Assembly (NCBI RefSeq): GCF_000203795.2
Contig: NW_006281103.1
Location: 1,201,929-1,265,928 of the forward strand
Length of the DNA: 64,000 bases
Direction: 5' to 3'
From: Batrachochytrium dendrobatidis JAM81
Taxonomy: Eukaryota; Chytridiomycota; Chytridiomycetes; Rhizophydiales
Position 1 is the first letter of the stretch. Each line of letters begins with the position of its first letter. A program made the position numbers and the translations under genes. The notes under the pieces are model-generated. The model had not been told where the DNA came from, did not search any database, and was given only the letters and a program-made list of their open reading frames with translations. Shown here one piece after another: positions 59,988 to 64,000 of this stretch.

Positions 59988-60531
59988 CAGAATATACTCA
60001 AAAAAAAGCAGACAGCAGTAGAATAAAGCATTGATTCGATTGTTACAGCTCAAATCATCGATATTTCCCAACTCGATTCTAGATTTACAGCGTATTTACG
60101 CAAGATGGAATACTTGCAGACTTTGGAATTACAATAAATATTCATATAATACTCTCAAACTACAGTTTGAAAATGAGATTGTTCTCATTTGGTATGATCA
60201 TACATTGTACAATTGGCAATTTTGCAATCCAGATATTGAGTTCAACTGTTGTCAATCAAACTCTACAGAATTTGTACACTAGTCTGGACCAATCGTGTAA
60301 TTTTACAAATTATTTACATGGTTGAAATACTGCAACAACAGCTTGCTTTCTGTCACCAGAATGGTTTCAAGAATGGCAAGATTAGGTCGAAATATAAATA
60401 TTTTGTGTGTTTTCCTGGTCAATGGCTGCAAACAAGTACAATATCATATCACGTGATTATTTTTCACTCTGGTTTAAAAATTTGCATGTTGGTTCAACTC
60501 ACGCTCACAAGTCTTAGTCCACACACAAGAA
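59988..60531. other. Divergent promoter gap carrying a repeat fragment
   Basis: It lies between divergent starts of the ZC3HC1-like gene and RPB5. About 60130-60290 resembles the middle of the dispersed repeat family (TATGATCATACATTGTACAA, then CCAGATATTGAGTTCAACTG). A short hairpin with 8-bp arms (AAATGAGA ... TCTCATTT) sits at 60172-60191. Confidence 0.5.
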
Positions 60532-61655
60532 ATGGATGAAGACAGAGAGGTTTCCAAACTCTGGCGAGTTTATAGAACTATTCATGAAATGGTCAGCCAT
60601 CGAGGTTATTTGGTATCCAAGGCTGAATTGGAAATGTCTCTTGACGATTTCCGCTATACTTACACCAAAGGCGGCATCATAGAGTAGGAACATGTACATT
60701 CAAGTTGGATTTGATTCAGCATTTTCTGGATTCGACATATACTGGTTTTCTACCACGAGAAACAATATTATTTATTTCTTGATGGAGCAAAACACTATAT
60801 TTTTACTAGAAATGCCACAATTCATCTTGCCGAATTGTTGGATATGTCGGATCGTGATGCTAACCCGGCTATTTCCAACTTTCTAGTCGCCAAGGCTTGA
60901 CTTTTCTAGTGCAGCACTCATCTTCTGAAAATGATCAGCTGTTGGTTTTTTTTACAGACGACGACTCGGTTGGCATTAAGCCTATTAAAAAGTAAGACTA
61001 CCTAATTTGACTTGCATGATTCATGAGGTTATATGACAGATTGAAAATTTTAAATGCATATTTCTGTTTCTATTGTAATAGGATTTGCGAACGTATGATT
61101 TCACAAAGTATCATGAAGGGAATTCTTATTTACAAGAAATCGTTGACTCCATCAGCAAACAAGGTTTGTTTTTTCGACTTGATGACTTTTATGAAGTCCA
61201 TTGTAGACGCCTAGATGTAAAAGCCAAACTGCTTCTCCAAATCCAGACTTATTTATCATGTATTTTTAGGTTGTTCAAGAAATGGCACCCAAGTATCAGT
61301 TGGAGCTGTTCCAAGAATCTGAACTGCTTGTCAACATCACTCAGCATACATTGGTTCCCGTACACGAAGTGCTGACAGTAGACGAAAAGAAGACGCTTCT
61401 TGCTCGATAGTACGTATTATTGTTTTTACCGACATCTCAGCCACACTTGGTATCGGTTTTAATCTTATGGAAATTTCATTGTACTCTTATAAAATGCTCT
61501 ATTTTGACAGTCGTTTAAAAGAAACACAACTTCCTCGCATACAACCATCAGATCCAGTGGCAAGATACTATGGTTTGAAACGTGGACAGGTGGTCAAGAT
61601 TATTCGTCCAAGCGAGACTGCTGGAAAATATGTGACTTACCGATTCTGTTTCTGA
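60532..61655 (+). CDS. RPB5: RNA polymerase I/II/III shared subunit RPB5 (ABC27)
   Basis: Five exons, 60532-60683, 60887-60991, 61082-61163, 61270-61409 and 61511-61655, give 207 residues, as expected (human 210). RPB5 is shared by all three nuclear RNA polymerases and forms part of the lower jaw at the downstream DNA channel. N-terminal jaw domain: [20 protein letters not shown], then [10 protein letters not shown] and [17 protein letters not shown]. The assembly domain is nearly invariant: [20 protein letters not shown], then [20 protein letters not shown] and [18 protein letters not shown]. Exon 3 is open in two frames; the one ending SLTPSANK is the family match. Confidence 0.97.
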
Positions 61656-61845
61656 TTGTCTTGAATAAAACCTGCACGAACCAAATAATATGCAATTTCA
61701 ATTCACCTAGTTTAAAGATCTTACAAGACAATATTTTGGAAATAGTGCTAGAACATTCAAGGGCTGCATACCACTCGACATTTGATTAAAATGCAAATGA
61801 AAAAGTTTGTATTTTTGAAAAAATCCAACATTAACATTTGCAAAC

Positions 61846-64000
61846 TCAAGTATTTGCAAAACCACCTCTAGTTGCAAATCTGGGCTCGCAAGCAAGTGAT
61901 AATCCATATGTTTGATCATCGTCCAAAACTGGATAATTCCGAAGAAAATCTTGAATTTCTGGCACTGGACCTAGTTGGTAGGGTACTTGCTGATATGTCT
62001 GAGATACCACAGGAAAATGGTCAGAAATACTGCCAGCCCACAGAATAAGCAATCCTGTATTCAAGTGGAAATATCAATTTACCTGAAGTTCAAGCACATA
62101 ACTGGCAATCTTTTGAAACTTTTGGAAGTTGATCAAATTGCCCTCTAATTTTGTCTTGCCACAAGTTTCCAAAAACACCTGCATATCCATATCATTTTGA
62201 GCCATTCATCCAGTTACAAAGTCAGTATAATATTGAATTGCTTTTAAAATAATATGGATCCCCGTCAAAACAAACATACCAAATCTCCTTGATAAACCCC
62301 AGGAAAGGGTACAAGCGGAGGCTCTACAGCGTGAACCTTTGTTCTCAAAAGCTTGTAATTCAGCTCACTCGACGTCAACCGCTTCAACTCTTCAAAAGAT
62401 TTGATAAATTTTCCACCAATCAGCTATACCAGTACAAACACAGTTGTCAGTTTCAATCAAGTATATAAGGGTGCATAAAATTAGTATGATATTCATTGTA
62501 ATCCATTGGCTTTACCACCATACAATAAACACGTACCTCCTTAGTTTTCTTGAGTCGATAGACAGAGGAAGATTGAAGTGCAGCAAGCACTTCCTTGACC
62601 CCGTTAAAGTTGTTGAGTTTTTCCAATTGCTAATATTTCCTCAAGCCATGCATTAATACTCATCACTATCAACTCGGTCTAAACAAATTTTCAATAAGCT
62701 ATACCTGAGCCAATGCAATAATTTTTTCCATCATCGCGGCACGAAGCTTGATATTGTCTTTGATGGTAACAATTTCAGTAATCAACCAATGAACGACATG
62801 GTTAGACCAGCGCACCATGCGAATAATATTGGGTGCACGTGTTTCCTTGTCATCCTTCATCCAAGCCAAATCCAAAAACTCGCGGGCCTAATCATGTATT
62901 GGATAGTTGTAAATGTCAAGTCTATTATACATCCGCCAATGCACTCTAGATAAACATATAAATGACCACTAGAAATTGTACCTTGATTGCATTAAAAAGC
63001 TCAAATTCAATTAAAGTCAATTGGCGAGCAACCTCGATGGGATCTAAATCAACCATCTTGAGTTTCAAATCATCCATAAAAATTTCAGATTTCTTGTTGA
63101 ACGCACTCCATGGAGCACTGATTGGACGAGATACTGTTTCCATCATTTTTGATTCGCGGTTTGATGCAATGTCTGTAGAAACACGCTTTAGCAACGCTTT
63201 TGGAAGAATTGGTTTTGGACATTGTGATGGCATTTCAATTAGTGGTGCTTCCACTCCGGTAAGCTATGCAATATTGAACAATACTCGTTAAACGCGGCCA
63301 GAGAAACAATAAATATCTTTCCAATATGTTTCTCTACCTTTCGGTTCATGCATGTCTTTAGCATTTGTGCAAGCTTGGGGTTTTCAAGAGCATCCATAAA
63401 TGTAGTCAACAATTGAACTAGCTTTGGATTGGACTGAAAATCAGACCAATACTGCTCCATCCAATACTTGATCATATTTGCAGCCCTGACAACATAAAAA
63501 AACTGTGATTAGAATAGTCGATATTAAATCACAAGTGAATTATGAATACTATATTAAATCAGTCATACTTTAGAATAACAGACGATGAATTAGACGAAGT
63601 TGATCCAGGTTCTAGAGATTTGGATGCTGAGCTAATACTATCGCGGCAAATCTTTGTGATTCGTTCAAGCAATTCCTTGCTGTCAATATAAACAGTATGG
63701 GTTAGCAGTAATGCCTGCAAGTATTGGTTGTCTAAAATCCACCAATATGAATGTCAATATCAAGTATATCATAATCAAGAACTATAACTCCAAAAAATAT
63801 CGAGATATTCACCATAAGTTGCAGGATCTACAAGACGCTCAATAAGTTTGTCGATTGTCCCAGCCTTGACACTTTTTTGGCCTGCTTCGTTTTTTAAAAA
63901 TATAATTTCTCCAAGTGATTCATCTTTTTCGTCTTGTTTGTTTTGTTTCTGCTGCCCTTCCTCGATTTGGAACATGACCTAATACCAATTAAATCAGTCA
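61846..64000 (-). CDS. RasGEF (Cdc25-type), 5' end outside the window
   Basis: At least nine exons on the minus strand; the stop is at 61846-61848 and the gene continues beyond 64000. The product is a guanine-nucleotide exchange factor for Ras. The REM domain starts with QKSVKAGTIDKLIERLVDPA (about 63.9 kb) and includes NMIKYWMEQYWSDFQSNPKL. The catalytic domain begins LDPIEVARQLTLIEFELFNA (about 63.0 kb), then APNIIRMVRWSNHVVHWLIT (with the catalytic hairpin region following), GVKEVLAALQSSSVYRLKKT, FPGVYQGDLVFLE and YPVLDDDQTYGLSLACEPRF at the end. Domains upstream of REM cannot be judged. It is not close in sequence to the RasGEF at 18.7-22.5 kb. Confidence 0.93.

Noticed and set aside
61085..61375. 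96-codon ORF across RPB5 exons 3-4
   Set aside because: It is the wrong frame; the RPB5 family match is in the neighbouring frame and splices cleanly.

Overview
This window is AT-rich nuclear DNA from a compact, intron-rich fungal genome. Genes lie on both strands, often only 30-200 bp apart. Most introns are about 50-120 nt with GT..AG ends, and a few have GC..AG ends. The gene set (CYC8, TBL1-like, oxysterol-binding protein, PRP38, PEX4, a FAM184-type coiled-coil protein also found in ciliated animals) together with a Polinton/Maverick relic suggests an early-diverging flagellated fungus, most likely a chytrid. That placement is inference from gene content, not from a species match.

Layout. 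1-2.9 kb: broken Polinton-type transposon (protein-primed DNA polymerase B, then a retrovirus-like integrase). 3.2-4.8 kb: unknown minus-strand ORF and an intact, intronless OTT_1508-like deaminase gene. 4.8-5.7 kb: dispersed-repeat DNA. 5.7-6.5 kb (+): prefoldin subunit 6. 6.9-15.0 kb (-): TAF1A-like Pol I factor, WDR3/UTP12, oxysterol-binding protein. 15.8-18.6 kb (-): TBL1-like corepressor. 18.7-22.5 kb (+): a protein joining a degenerate Ras-like domain to a RasGEF module. 22.5-23.0 kb (-): DPM2. 23.4-25.7 kb (+): CYC8/SSN6. 25.8-26.7 kb (-): mitochondrial GrpE (MGE1), divergent from mitochondrial Phe-tRNA synthetase (26.9-28.6 kb, +). 29.2-30.1 kb (+): unknown protein whose 3' end overlaps PEX4 (-). 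31.0-32.4 kb (+): PRP38. 33.0-34.5 kb (-): peroxisomal-type NADH pyrophosphatase. 35.1-48.1 kb (+): VPS13. 48.6-51.4 kb (+): APC4. 51.5-51.9 kb: MITE-like element. 52.0-56.9 kb (+): FAM184-like coiled coil. 57.0-58.8 kb (-): ALG1. 59.0-60.0 kb (-): ZC3HC1/Rsm1-like zinc finger. 60.5-61.7 kb (+): RPB5. 61.8 kb to the window end (-): a second RasGEF, cut by the window edge.

Most genes are single-copy housekeeping genes, but some relate: TAF1A and WDR3 (rRNA transcription and 18S processing), GrpE and mtPheRS (divergent mitochondrial pair), DPM2 and ALG1 (dolichol-linked mannosylation), PEX4 and the PTS1-ending Nudix enzyme (peroxisome), TBL1 and CYC8 (transcriptional corepressors). The least ordinary parts are the Polinton/deaminase region, the pseudo-GTPase-RasGEF fusion, and a dispersed repeat family with terminal inverted repeats, one near-identical segment of which sits both inside and just downstream of the mtPheRS gene. 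Exon joins were worked out by eye from splice signals, frame and family similarity; 5' ends are the least certain.
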